From assembly GCA_026706075.1 (NCBI GenBank), contig JAPOZM010000014.1, positions 28,902 through 92,901 of the forward strand: a stretch of 64,000 nucleotides of DNA, in the 5' to 3' direction. Under the pieces are notes generated by a model. That model was not told the origin of the DNA. It searched no databases and saw only the letters and a program-made list of their open reading frames with translations. Both the position numbers and the translations under genes were made by a program. Source of the stretch: Gemmatimonadaceae bacterium. Its GTDB lineage: Bacteria > Latescibacterota > UBA2968 > UBA8231. Shown here piece after piece: positions 8,734 through 17,485 of the stretch (its first letter is position 1; each line of letters opens with the position of its first letter).

Positions 8734-9521
8734 CCGGCGGGACGAACCGGGGCCGGGCCGCGGCGGCCCTGCTGGCCCTGCTGGCGGCCGGTGGATGCTC
8801 GAGTCTCCTCGCCGGAAAGGCCGAGATCCCCGACCGCCGCAAGTTCATCATCGAGGGGCAGGCCCTGCGCCTGAGCCTGCCCCTCTCCGAACGCCCCTAC
8901 GAGTTGAGGGTGCAGGTCGAGCGCTTCGCCATCGCCAAGTTCTACGAGCGCGACCAGATCGTCTTCCGCCTGTCGCCGGAGGAGATCAGGGACGACCGTT
9001 ACAACCTCTGGGCGGTCCGTCCGAGCGAGATGATCACCAACGCCGTCACCGGCTACCTCCGGGCGGCGAACCTCTTCACCGACCTCCGTCCGGACTTTCT
9101 CGACGAGGCGCCGGAGTTCACCCTCACCGGGACGATCGACGCCATCGAGCGCTTCGACTCCGGCGACCGCTGGTGGGCGCGCCTCGACGGCTCGCTGCAA
9201 CTGGTTGACGGCGAGGGCCGGATCTTCTGGCAGCACCGCTTCGATCCGAACGAGGTGGAGATCTTCGAGCGGGACATGGTCTTCACCGTGCAGGGGATGA
9301 ACCAGATCCTGCGTCAGACCATGATCGATGCCGTTCGCTCCCTCGACCGGGCCCTGTTGATCCGCAAGGCCAGCGCCGAGGGACGCGACCTGACGGGCCT
9401 GCTGTACCAGCAGAACGGGAACGGCTCGGCCGGCTCGACCGGGGAGCGGGCGGAGGAGGTGCCACGGGAGACCGAGGACTACGTCGTGATGCCCGGGAAA
9501 CCGGCGCCGCGGGGGGACTGA
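8730..9521 (+). CDS. PqiC-like ABC transport auxiliary lipoprotein
   Basis: Predicted lipoprotein: a hydrophobic signal ends in the lipobox LLAAGGC with Cys near residue 23. The body resembles the ABC-type transport auxiliary lipoprotein family (PqiC/YmbA, DUF330), with the typical pattern of an opening strand, W-x-V.P-type segment (LWAVRPSEMITNAVTGYLR) and a later repeat strand (DGSLQLVDGEGRIFWQHRF). Such proteins sit at the outer membrane and partner MCE proteins. The start is GTG at 8730, overlapping the mlaD-like stop by four bases; the stop shares a base with the next ATG. Family assignment rests on pattern and context. Confidence 0.75.
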   Translation: MTGGTNRGRAAAALLALLAAGGCSSLLAGKAEIPDRRKFIIEGQALRLSLPLSERPYELRVQVERFAIAKFYERDQIVFRLSPEEIRDDRYNLWAVRPSEMITNAVTGYLRAANLFTDLRPDFLDEAPEFTLTGTIDAIERFDSGDRWWARLDGSLQLVDGEGRIFWQHRFDPNEVEIFERDMVFTVQGMNQILRQTMIDAVRSLDRALLIRKASAEGRDLTGLLYQQNGNGSAGSTGERAEEVPRETEDYVVMPGKPAPRGD

Positions 9522-11035
9522 TGGTGCGCACCCCGCTGGTTGGAGCCTTTCTCCTCGCCCTGGCCATGGCCGCCGCCGCTGACGAGAGCACCTGGTCCGC
9601 CGCCTCGCCCCACGCCCAACTGGCGCGCGATCCGGCCCTGCTGCCCAAGGGCAAGGGGATGCTCTTCATCCCCACCATGACCCTGCCCATCGGCAACGAA
9701 CCCAAGTTCCAGGTCTTCCGCGACGGCCGGGAGGTGCGCTCCGCTTCGCCGGGGCGCGGCCTGCCCCTCGATCCCGGGATGTACCAGATCCGGTTCGGCT
9801 CCGGGAACCTCTCGCAGCTGATCCGCAAGGACGTGCCGATCTTCGAGGGCGAGACGACGCTGCTGAAGCCGACCTGGTCGGCCCTGGTCATCGACGTCAT
9901 CGACCGGACGCGGACCTCGGTCAACGAGAGCTACGAGATCTTCGACGAGAGCGGCGAGAGCTATGGACCCGGCTTCGGCATCGAGGAGGAGCGCGGCGAA
10001 CGGGTGCGCACCTGGATCCTGCCGCCCGGGGTCTACAGCGTCGTGCGCCTGGGCGGCTCCTTCGCCACCATCGACAAGTTCAGCGTGCAGTTGCTGCCGG
10101 GCGTCGTGACTCGGCGCAACCTCGTCTACGACAGCGAGTCGGGGGAGTTCACCTCCTTCTACCAGCGTCCGGTACTGCATGCCCTGGTGCCCCGCGCCAC
10201 CGACGCCCTCCTCGCCCAGACCGAGGTCTCCGGCTCCGTCCGGGTGAATACCTCGCAGAAGACGGCAGGCGACAACCTGACGAGCGCCAACCTGGTCTTC
10301 CAGCTCTTCAATCACACGCGCTACAACACCGACCGCCACTTCGCCAGCCTCCGGCTCCTGGTCGAGCAGGGCGCCAACTGGCAGGAAGACCACGAGCTGC
10401 AGAAGGGCATCGACCGCGCCGAGGGGCGAGCCACCTACATCTTCCGATTGTCGCCTCGTATCGGTCCCTACCTGCGCGGCGTGGTCAGCTCGAACGTCTT
10501 CCCTTCGGAGACGCGCTTCCGTATACCTCGCGACGTGATCCGGACGTCGAGGAGCGGCCGCGTCGACACCCTTCGGGGGATCACGATACTCACGACAGCG
10601 CCCTCGTTCTCGCCGATCACCTTCCGCGAGGGCATCGGCATCAACTCCCGGGTCTTCCGGTACTTCGCCCTGAACACCGACCTGCGGCTGGGCGTCGGAT
10701 CGCTCCAGGAGCTGTACAAGGACTTCTACGAGATCAGCGCCAGCTCGAAGCCCGTGAGGGCCACCGAGTTCAAGAGCTCCTCCACCTCCGGCGTCGAGGC
10801 CCTGGTGATCCTCGACGCCCGCCTGTCGAGGCTGGTCAGCCTCGACTCGGAGTTCGACATCCTCCTGAGCTCGCGGGACTCGCAGGAGTGGTTCTTCACT
10901 TGGGAGAACCGCCTGCGCATCGCCCTGACGAGCTTCATCAACCTCGACATCATCGCCGATCTCGAACGGACGCAGGGGCTGCGCCGGCTGGCCTCCCGCG
11001 AGCAGGTCCTGCTGCGCTTCTCCCGGCTGTTCTGA
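9521..11035 (+). CDS. Outer-membrane beta-barrel protein encoded inside the Mla operon
   Basis: A 504-aa protein with a cleavable signal peptide (MVRTPLVGAFLLALAMAAAA). Residues about 40-210 form an N-terminal domain with beta-rich, PEGA-like segments. The remainder is a string of alternating amphipathic strands ending in LLRFSRLF with a C-terminal Phe, as in outer-membrane barrels. I do not recognise a named family, although the second half resembles DUF481-type barrels. Its ATG overlaps the previous stop (TGATG) and mlaE follows after three bases, so it is made with the transporter. It may be the outer-membrane acceptor or donor in place of MlaA. Confidence 0.65.
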   Translation: MVRTPLVGAFLLALAMAAAADESTWSAASPHAQLARDPALLPKGKGMLFIPTMTLPIGNEPKFQVFRDGREVRSASPGRGLPLDPGMYQIRFGSGNLSQLIRKDVPIFEGETTLLKPTWSALVIDVIDRTRTSVNESYEIFDESGESYGPGFGIEEERGERVRTWILPPGVYSVVRLGGSFATIDKFSVQLLPGVVTRRNLVYDSESGEFTSFYQRPVLHALVPRATDALLAQTEVSGSVRVNTSQKTAGDNLTSANLVFQLFNHTRYNTDRHFASLRLLVEQGANWQEDHELQKGIDRAEGRATYIFRLSPRIGPYLRGVVSSNVFPSETRFRIPRDVIRTSRSGRVDTLRGITILTTAPSFSPITFREGIGINSRVFRYFALNTDLRLGVGSLQELYKDFYEISASSKPVRATEFKSSSTSGVEALVILDARLSRLVSLDSEFDILLSSRDSQEWFFTWENRLRIALTSFINLDIIADLERTQGLRRLASREQVLLRFSRLF

Positions 11036-11038
11036 CAC

Positions 11039-12133
11039 GTGGACGTGCAGCCCGATGCCGGCGGCCGCCTCCGCATCACCGGGGCCTGCACCGTTGAGTC
11101 GGTGGCGGCAGGCTCCCGGCAGATCCGGCGGCTCCTCGGCCACAGCCCCCACGCCGAGCTGACCGTCGACCTGTCGGGGATCACCCGCCTCGACACGGTG
11201 GGCGCCGTATGGCTGCGGCGTCTGCCGTCCCTGGCATCCGAGGCCGGCTGCGGGCTGCACCTGGCCGCGGCCCCGGCATCGGTGCAGGCCCTGATCGACA
11301 GTGTCGGCGCGGGCCCCGGGCCGGCCGTCGACGCCGCGGGGAAGGAGATGGGACCCCTCGAGCGCCTCGGGGAGCGGTCCCTGGACGCGTTCCAGGGGAT
11401 CCGCGATTTCCTGTACCTCGCCTCCGACCTGACCTGGGCCGCGGGCTCCGCCCTCCTGCGGCGCCGGGGCGTGCGCCCCGGGGACTCTGTCCGGCAGGCC
11501 GCCGTCGTCGGAGCGGATGGTCTGCCCATCGTCGCCGTCATCCTCTTCCTGGTGGGTGGCGTCTCCACCCTGCAGGCGGCGGCCCAGCTGCGCCGCTTCG
11601 GGGCCAATGTGCTGGTGGCCGATCTCCTTTCCATCGGCATCACCCGCGAGCTGGGCCCGCTGATGACGGCGATCGTGATCGCCGGCCGCTCGGGGTCGGC
11701 CTTCGCCGCCGAGATCGCCTCGATGAAGTTCAACGAGGAGATCGACGCCCTGCGCACCATGGCCCTCGACCCGCTGCGGCTCGTGGCCGTGCCGAAGATG
11801 TGGGCCATGCTCCTCACCCTTCCCCTGCTGACGATCGCCGCCGACTTCGTCGGTCTCCTGGGCGGTACGGTGACGGGGGTCCTCTCCCTCGACATATCCC
11901 TCGCGGCCTTCGCCGGGAGGGTGCAGAGCGCCCTGCTGCTGAAGGACGTCCTCACCGGCCTGGTGAAGTCCCTCTCCTTCGCCTGGATCATCACCGTCGT
12001 CTCCGTCTACCGGGGTTTGCAGGCGGGAGGCGGCGCCGCCGGCGTCGGGGCGGCGACCACCTCCTCGGTGGTCTCATCGATCTTCGCAATCATCGTCCTC
12101 GACCTCACCTGGGGCCTGGTCTTCTACCTGTGA
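11039..12133 (+). CDS. mlaE: MlaE-family permease with fused N-terminal STAS domain
   Basis: Inner-membrane permease of the Mla lipid transporter. Residues 1 to about 100 form a STAS domain (ELTVDLSGITRLDTVGAVWL), the job done by the separate MlaB protein in E. coli. Residues about 110-364 are the MlaE permease, with LFLVGGVSTLQAAAQLRRFGA-type start, ITRELGPLMTAIVIAGRSGS and MKFNEEIDALRTMALDP, all characteristic of the family. The start is GTG at 11039; the stop overlaps the MlaF GTG by four bases. Assignment to the MlaE family is secure; transport direction is not known. Confidence 0.95.
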   Translation: MDVQPDAGGRLRITGACTVESVAAGSRQIRRLLGHSPHAELTVDLSGITRLDTVGAVWLRRLPSLASEAGCGLHLAAAPASVQALIDSVGAGPGPAVDAAGKEMGPLERLGERSLDAFQGIRDFLYLASDLTWAAGSALLRRRGVRPGDSVRQAAVVGADGLPIVAVILFLVGGVSTLQAAAQLRRFGANVLVADLLSIGITRELGPLMTAIVIAGRSGSAFAAEIASMKFNEEIDALRTMALDPLRLVAVPKMWAMLLTLPLLTIAADFVGLLGGTVTGVLSLDISLAAFAGRVQSALLLKDVLTGLVKSLSFAWIITVVSVYRGLQAGGGAAGVGAATTSSVVSSIFAIIVLDLTWGLVFYL

Positions 12134-12912
12134 CCGCCGCACCTCCACCCGCCGGGGGACTCCCGCACGGCGAACCCGTGGTCGAGGTCCGCGGCCTCTC
12201 CGTGGCCTACGGAGAGCAGGCGCCGCCGGTTCTCGACGGCGTCGACCTCACCGTCCACCGCGGCGACATGACTTGCATCGTCGGCGGCTCGGGTTGCGGA
12301 AAGAGCACGCTGCTGAAGACGGTCATCGGCCTCGTCTCCCCCCGCTCCGGTGATCTGGGCCTGCTCGGGGAGCCCCTTCACGAGCTGGCCGAGGCCGAGC
12401 GCGACGCCCTGCTGAAGCGGGTGGGGGTGATGTTCCAGTACGGCGCCATGCTCGGCTCCCTGACGGTGGCGGAGAACGTCGGTCTGCCCCTGCAGATGCA
12501 CACCGACCTGGAGCCGGCCCTGATCGACGACATCGTCGACACCCGTCTGAGACTCGTCGGCCTGGCGGGGAACGGCGGCAAGCTGCCGAGCGAGCTGTCG
12601 GGGGGCATGCGCAAGCGCGCCGCCCTGGCCCGCGCCATGGCCCTCGAGCCGGAGGTGCTGTTCTGCGACGAGCCCGGCGCCGGCCTCGACCCGGTGACCG
12701 CTGCCGGCATCGACCGCCTGCTGCTCTCCCTGAACCGGGGACAGGGGACGACGGTCGTCGTCGTCACCCACGAGCTGCTGAGCATCGAGCGCCTCGACGG
12801 CCAGCTCGTCATGCTCGACGGGGGACGGGTCGTTTTCGACGGCACGGTGCGCGCCGCCCGTGAGGAGCAGCGCGATGACTTGCGGCGGTTCTTCAATCCC
12901 TCCGCGGCATGA
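12130..12912 (+). CDS. mlaF: MlaF-type ABC transporter ATPase
   Basis: ATPase of the Mla lipid transporter, 260 aa. It shows Walker A GGSGCGKST at residues 53-61, Q-loop in GVMFQYGAMLGSLTV (typical of MlaF), signature LSGGMRKRAALARA, Walker B VLFCDEPGAGLDP and H-loop VVTHE. The GTG at 12130 overlaps the mlaE stop (GTGA); a much longer upstream open frame is only a shadow of mlaE. The stop overlaps the ATG of the dihydrofolate reductase gene. The cytoplasmic ATPase would pair with the STAS-MlaE permease. Confidence 0.95.
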   Translation: MTAAPPPAGGLPHGEPVVEVRGLSVAYGEQAPPVLDGVDLTVHRGDMTCIVGGSGCGKSTLLKTVIGLVSPRSGDLGLLGEPLHELAEAERDALLKRVGVMFQYGAMLGSLTVAENVGLPLQMHTDLEPALIDDIVDTRLRLVGLAGNGGKLPSELSGGMRKRAALARAMALEPEVLFCDEPGAGLDPVTAAGIDRLLLSLNRGQGTTVVVVTHELLSIERLDGQLVMLDGGRVVFDGTVRAAREEQRDDLRRFFNPSAA

Positions 12913-13385
12913 AGATCTGCCTCATCGCGGCGGTCTCCCCCGATCTGGTGATCGGCCGCGGCGGCGGCCTGCCCTGGCACTACCCGGAGGACATGCGCCA
13001 CTTCATGCGTACCACCATGGGTCACGCCTGTCTCATGGGGAGGCGCACGTACGAGTCCCTGCCGCGCAGACCGCTGCCCGGGCGTGCCAACCTGGTGCTG
13101 ACCCGCAGGACCGACTACTCCGCCGTGGAGGGGATGCGGCCCTTCCCGGACCTGGAGTCCGCCCTCGAGCACTGCCGCCTCGCCGGACGGCGCCGGGTCT
13201 TCGTGTGCGGGGGCGCGAGCGTCTACACCGAGGCCCTTCCCCTGGCGCACGAGATGATCCTGACCCACGTGCCGGACCGCGTGGAGGGAGAGACCCGATT
13301 CCCCGAGTGGCCGGCCCGGGAATGGACGGTCACGGAAGAGAGGGAGGAGGGGAGGCTGCGTTTCGTAAGCTACCGGCGCGGGTGA
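12909..13385 (+). CDS. folA: Dihydrofolate reductase
   Basis: NADPH-dependent reduction of dihydrofolate to tetrahydrofolate. The 158-aa length is typical. The N-terminus MKICLIAAVSPDLVIGRGGG, then LPWHYPEDMRHF with the catalytic acid (Glu) and Trp, CLMGRRTYESLP for cofactor binding, and VFVCGGASVYTEALP are all standard. It is the last gene of the Mla operon, joined by an ATGA overlap with mlaF, although the functions are unrelated. No thymidylate synthase gene is adjacent in the window. The next gene converges from the other strand 39 bases downstream. Confidence 0.95.
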   Translation: MKICLIAAVSPDLVIGRGGGLPWHYPEDMRHFMRTTMGHACLMGRRTYESLPRRPLPGRANLVLTRRTDYSAVEGMRPFPDLESALEHCRLAGRRRVFVCGGASVYTEALPLAHEMILTHVPDRVEGETRFPEWPAREWTVTEEREEGRLRFVSYRRG

Positions 13386-13424
13386 GGGGACGCCGCCCCG
13401 GGCCACCCCGTGCGCGGCACCGCT

Positions 13425-14558
13425 TCAGAACACCGAGAGGTCCCGCAAACGCGCCACGATCGCCGGCAGGACCTCGACGACGCGGTCGATCCCGGCCTCG
13501 TCGTTGCCCCACCCCAGACTGAAGCGCACGGCCCCGGCCGCCAGCCGCGGCTCGACGCCCATGGCCAGCAGGACATGGGAGGGATCGGCCGCGCCCTCGG
13601 TGCACGCCGAGCCGCTCGAGGCGCAGATCCCCTCCAGGTCGAGGCCGACGAGGATCGCCTCGGCCTCGACGCCGCGGAAGGAGAGGTTGAGGGTGTTGCT
13701 CAACCGGTGCACCCGGTGGCCGTGGACGACCACGTCACCGATGCGCTCCCGCAGGGCCGACTCCAGGCGGTCCCTGAGGCGCCCGTGCCGCCGCTCCTGG
13801 CTCGCCATCTCCTCCCGCCGGATCGCGGCGGCGGCGCCGAAGCCGACGATGGCCGCCACGTTCTCGGTGCCGGCTCGCAGCCCGTGCTCGTGCCCGCCCC
13901 CGACCTGCCAGGGCTCCAGGGAGGTGCCGCTGCGCACGTAGAGGGCGCCCACGCCCTTGGGACCGTTGATCTTGTGGGCCGAGAGGGAGACCAGGTCCGC
14001 CTCCAGGTCGTCGACCCTGGTGGGGATCTTGCCGAAGGCCTGCACGGCGTCGACGTGGAAGGGAACCCCGCGTTGGCGCAGGACGGCGCCGATCCCGGCC
14101 ACCGGCTGGATCGTCCCGGTCTCGTTGTTGGCCAGGATGAGGGAGACCACCGCGGCGCCTTCGGACGCCTCCAGGACCCGCTCCGGATCGACCCGGCCCG
14201 CCCCGTCCACGGGGAGGACCACGACCTCGCGGCCGGCCCGCGCCAGCTCGCCGGCGGCGTGGAGGACAGCGTGGTGCTCCACGGAGGAGACGACGACGGA
14301 GCCCTGCGAGGAGGCCGACGTGCCTCGCAGGGCCCAGTTGTCGGCCTCGGTCCCGCCGCTGGTGAAGTGGATCTCCGCCGGATCGCAGGCGAGGAGCCGG
14401 GCGATCTGTCCGCGGGCCCTCTCGACGGCTTCGCGGGCCCTCCGTCCCGGGCCGTGGCGGCTGGAAGGATTGCCGAACTCCTCGCCGAGGTACGGCCACA
14501 TCGCCTCCCGGACCTCGGGCCGCACCGGCGTCGTGGCGTTGTGGTCCAGGTAGATCAC
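13425..14558 (-). CDS. Cysteine desulfurase (NifS/IscS family)
   Basis: Pyridoxal-phosphate enzyme that takes sulfur from cysteine for Fe-S clusters or thiolation. The 377-aa protein begins MIYLDHNATTPV, carries SGGTEADN, the PLP lysine in SLSAHKINGPKG (about Lys196), HGLRAGTENVA, and the active-site cysteine loop ASSGSACTEG near residue 320. This loop form is the short NifS/IscS (group I) type. It starts with GTG at 14558, three bases after the DUF4384 lipoprotein gene stops, and closes a four-gene minus-strand operon. No IscU or tRNA thiolase gene is adjacent, so the acceptor is unknown. Confidence 0.95.
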   Translation of the reverse strand: MIYLDHNATTPVRPEVREAMWPYLGEEFGNPSSRHGPGRRAREAVERARGQIARLLACDPAEIHFTSGGTEADNWALRGTSASSQGSVVVSSVEHHAVLHAAGELARAGREVVVLPVDGAGRVDPERVLEASEGAAVVSLILANNETGTIQPVAGIGAVLRQRGVPFHVDAVQAFGKIPTRVDDLEADLVSLSAHKINGPKGVGALYVRSGTSLEPWQVGGGHEHGLRAGTENVAAIVGFGAAAAIRREEMASQERRHGRLRDRLESALRERIGDVVVHGHRVHRLSNTLNLSFRGVEAEAILVGLDLEGICASSGSACTEGAADPSHVLLAMGVEPRLAAGAVRFSLGWGNDEAGIDRVVEVLPAIVARLRDLSVF

Positions 14559-14561
14559 GTC

Positions 14562-15716
14562 TTACCGGTAGCGGACAAGGGCGCTGTAGGCGCGGGCGAT
14601 GACCGTGCCCTCGAGGCGCTCCCCGCGGCTGTCGAAGGATGTGCCGTCGTCGTAGACGAAACGCTCCTTCTCTCCCCTCTCCACCCCTTCGGCGCCGCGG
14701 CTGACCGCGATGGAGTCGGCCCCCGCGGTGCGCTGCAGCAGGCGGGCCACTGCGGCGTCCACCAGGTCGAGGCCGACGAACCGGTCGAGACGCCCCTCTG
14801 ACTGCAGCTGATCGAGATCTTCCCACAGGGTGCTTCGATCCTCCTCGATGCGCGGCGCGGCCAGGAAGTAGAGAGTGTGGACCAGATCGTCCCGGGAGAG
14901 GGTGTGCCAGGCGTTCTCGCCGGGGGCGCAATACCATCTTCCCCCGTAGATCGTGGCCCCACCTCCCAACGGTTGCCTCGAGCCGTCGGACAGCAGCAGG
15001 AAGACGAAGACCTCGCAGTCCCGGTCGGCCCGGTAGCGCAGCTGGAATCGGTCGTCCACGGCCAGCAGGCCCCCCTCCTCGAAGTCGATCCTCTCCGGGA
15101 ACCCCCCCTCTTCACGCCGCACCAGCAGGTGCAGCTCGATCTCGATCGGTCTCGCCACCTCGGCGGCGACACCGGTCAGGCGGCGGCTTCGGTCCCGGAC
15201 GAGACGGACCAGGTCGCGCTCGGCGATCCTGGTGCCGTGATCCTGATGCACCCGGCCGGTCAGGGGATCGGCCACCACCAGGCGCAGGTAGGCCCAGGGC
15301 GGCTCGACGCGCAGCTGGCCGCCGGCCACCAGGTCGCCCGGCAGTTCCCGCCAGTCGTCGGGCAGAGAGGCCTCGCCCGACCAGTCGAGGTCCGCCGCCG
15401 AGGCCGAGCCGGTGATGCCGGCGTCGGGCAGAGTCAGCACCCCGGCGCGCACCGCAGCCGAGAGCCACGCCTCGTCGAGAGCCTCGGTCTCGACCGAGGT
15501 CCTGCCGTCGGCGTGCCGGAACCCGGCGATGGTCACCGTCCGGCCCTGGTGGGGCCAGTCGCCGAGGAGCCTGCCAAGGGAGGCTTCGGCATCGGCTGGC
15601 CGGGGGGCGCTTCGTCCCGGAAAGCCGCAGCCGAGGCAGAGGGCCAGGGCCGCGAGCGACGCCCATTCGGCGGCCTTCGGGGTGCGCCCGGGGCGGCGGC
15701 TCCCGCTTCGCTGCAT
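14562..15716 (-). CDS. DUF4384-type lipoprotein
   Basis: Predicted lipoprotein of 384 aa. The N-terminus has basic residues, a hydrophobic stretch and the lipobox LALCLGC (Cys near residue 29). The middle contains a DUF4384-like block: DRFQLRYRADRDCEVFVFLLLSDGS followed by Gly/Pro-rich strands. The first 170 residues resemble the CsgG/FlgO-like fold that builds periplasmic assemblies (a synthesised adhesin or stress-sensing role), but this is weak. The ATG at 15716 shares its A with the stop of the glycosyltransferase gene. Function unknown; an envelope protein at the outer membrane is likely. Confidence 0.7.
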   Translation of the reverse strand: MQRSGSRRPGRTPKAAEWASLAALALCLGCGFPGRSAPRPADAEASLGRLLGDWPHQGRTVTIAGFRHADGRTSVETEALDEAWLSAAVRAGVLTLPDAGITGSASAADLDWSGEASLPDDWRELPGDLVAGGQLRVEPPWAYLRLVVADPLTGRVHQDHGTRIAERDLVRLVRDRSRRLTGVAAEVARPIEIELHLLVRREEGGFPERIDFEEGGLLAVDDRFQLRYRADRDCEVFVFLLLSDGSRQPLGGGATIYGGRWYCAPGENAWHTLSRDDLVHTLYFLAAPRIEEDRSTLWEDLDQLQSEGRLDRFVGLDLVDAAVARLLQRTAGADSIAVSRGAEGVERGEKERFVYDDGTSFDSRGERLEGTVIARAYSALVRYR

Positions 15717-17485
15717 CACCGTGCGGACCCTGCCTTCTCGAGGCGCCGCAGGACCGGCAGGAACCTCCCGGCCACGATCCTCTCCCAGCCCATCCCCGAG
15801 GCCGCCTCGTGGCCGGCTTCCAGCAGCCGCTCCCCTTCGGCGTCGGAGGTGGGAAGCGCGTCGGCCAGGGCCGAGGCCACCGCCGCGCCGCAGGCGCGCT
15901 CGCCGGCCTCCAGGAAGCCGTCGTCCAGATCGAGGAAGGCCGCCGGATCGGCGCCCTCTGCCGGGCCCGCCCCGCCCCGGAGTGTGTAGCCGCCGCAGAC
16001 GTGGGTGGCCGGCTTCCCGGGGGCCGTCGCCTGGCGCAGGAAGCCGACGCATCCGCAGGCATCGCTGACGACGCTCAGGGCGCCGAAGGCGAGGGCCTCC
16101 ACCTGGGCGATGCCGAAGGGCTCGTAGGTCGACAGCCCGAACTCGGCGTCACTGCCCCGCCGCAGGTCCTCGAGGCCCATCCCCGGGGGAACGGCGCCCC
16201 CGGTGCTCCCGGCGTCGAAACCGAACTGATTGAAGAACACCACCTTCGTCCGACGGCTGCGGGCGTTGTGGTCTCTCACCCGCAGGTCGAAGCCCAGCTC
16301 CCCCGGGGTCAGATCGGGAGGGCCCTCGCGATGGGCGATGGGCCATCCGTACTCGGCGCGCATGGCCGCCACCGCCTCCGATGGACGGGGCTCCGCATCG
16401 GTGGCGAGGACGATCAGCGCCCAGGGGCCTGTCGACGGCGGCGCCACGGCCTCGAGCCCCTCCAGGACCTGCAGATCCCGCCAGAACCCCTTGCTCGGCA
16501 CGAGCCGTCCCACGTGGGTGAAGACCCCGCGGGGCCGGCAGCCCAGCAGGCTCTCGATGAGCTCTGCGAGGCTCTCCCGCGCCCGGCGCCGGTCCGCCGG
16601 GGCGAGGGCCGGCGGGGGGGGCAGGCCGTTGTAGACCCGGTCGATCTCGAGGCCTGCGAACTCCCGGCCGAGGAAACGCAGCTCCTCGACGACGAGATCG
16701 CCGACGGCGAGCACCGCGTGACAGCGCCAGGCCCGGGAGATGAGGGCGTGCTTGAAGAAGTCGTCCTGGGGACCGAAGACATCCTCCACGAAGCTCCCGG
16801 AGAGGGGGGCCGAGCGCAAGGCTCCATAGAAGCGGGCGTCCCCTCCCCGGCCTCTCTCCACGAGGCGCCGGGCGGTGGCCACCTCGTGGGCGTAGAACAG
16901 GGTGTACACCCCGGACTCGTTGGCCAGGAGGGCCTTGAAGGCCGTGGGCAGTCCCATGAACTCGTGGGCGAGGATGTGCAGCGGCCGCCCGCGGCGGTCG
17001 CCGAGGAGGGCGATGGCGGCCTCGTACGCGGGCTCCGCCAGACGTACGTAGAGCTCGTACTCCCACTCCCCTTCATAGCGGTCGGAGGCGAGTCCGAAGG
17101 CCTGGTAGAGCTGGTGCTTGAAGAGATCCAGTCCTTGGGGGGCGCCCCCCTCCACGTCGACGAGGAGCACCTCCGGTTCCACCGCGGCACCGTCCGGGCA
17201 CCGGAGCCGCCGCCGGCCGTAGAGGAGGCGCACTCCGCGGCGGGCCTCCACCCTGGACAGCGCCTCCCCCGCCGTGTCGGAGCGCACCCCGTTCCGGCTG
17301 TCGTGGAGGAGGGTGCCCTCCGGGCCCAGGGCCTCGCTCCCCGGACGCTCGATGAGCGGCCCCACGAGAATCGTCCGCTCGACCGCCCGCCGACAAGACT
17401 CGGTGGTGAGCAGGCCCGTGAGCACGGCGCCGATGCCGCCGACCTTGTGGACCGCCTCGTGGGTGACGTGGACGACGGTCGTCAC
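15716..17485 (-). CDS. Glycogen/starch-synthase-like GT-B glycosyltransferase
   Basis: Predicted cytoplasmic glycosyltransferase of 589 aa that would extend alpha-glucan from a nucleotide sugar. The N-terminus (VVHVTHEAVHKVGGIGAVL) carries the K-x-G-G sugar-nucleotide motif of glycogen/starch synthases. The C-terminal half has FTHVGRLVPSKG and the acidic E-x7-E motif region GLSTYEPFGIAQVEALAFGA. The insertions are more like the GT3 (animal/yeast) type than the compact bacterial GT5 GlgA. GTG at 17485 overlaps the DUF3604 stop (GTGA); a longer frame to 17602 overlaps the neighbour heavily. No branching enzyme or ADP-glucose pyrophosphorylase is nearby. Confidence 0.8.
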   Translation of the reverse strand: MTTVVHVTHEAVHKVGGIGAVLTGLLTTESCRRAVERTILVGPLIERPGSEALGPEGTLLHDSRNGVRSDTAGEALSRVEARRGVRLLYGRRRLRCPDGAAVEPEVLLVDVEGGAPQGLDLFKHQLYQAFGLASDRYEGEWEYELYVRLAEPAYEAAIALLGDRRGRPLHILAHEFMGLPTAFKALLANESGVYTLFYAHEVATARRLVERGRGGDARFYGALRSAPLSGSFVEDVFGPQDDFFKHALISRAWRCHAVLAVGDLVVEELRFLGREFAGLEIDRVYNGLPPPPALAPADRRRARESLAELIESLLGCRPRGVFTHVGRLVPSKGFWRDLQVLEGLEAVAPPSTGPWALIVLATDAEPRPSEAVAAMRAEYGWPIAHREGPPDLTPGELGFDLRVRDHNARSRRTKVVFFNQFGFDAGSTGGAVPPGMGLEDLRRGSDAEFGLSTYEPFGIAQVEALAFGALSVVSDACGCVGFLRQATAPGKPATHVCGGYTLRGGAGPAEGADPAAFLDLDDGFLEAGERACGAAVASALADALPTSDAEGERLLEAGHEAASGMGWERIVAGRFLPVLRRLEKAGSAR

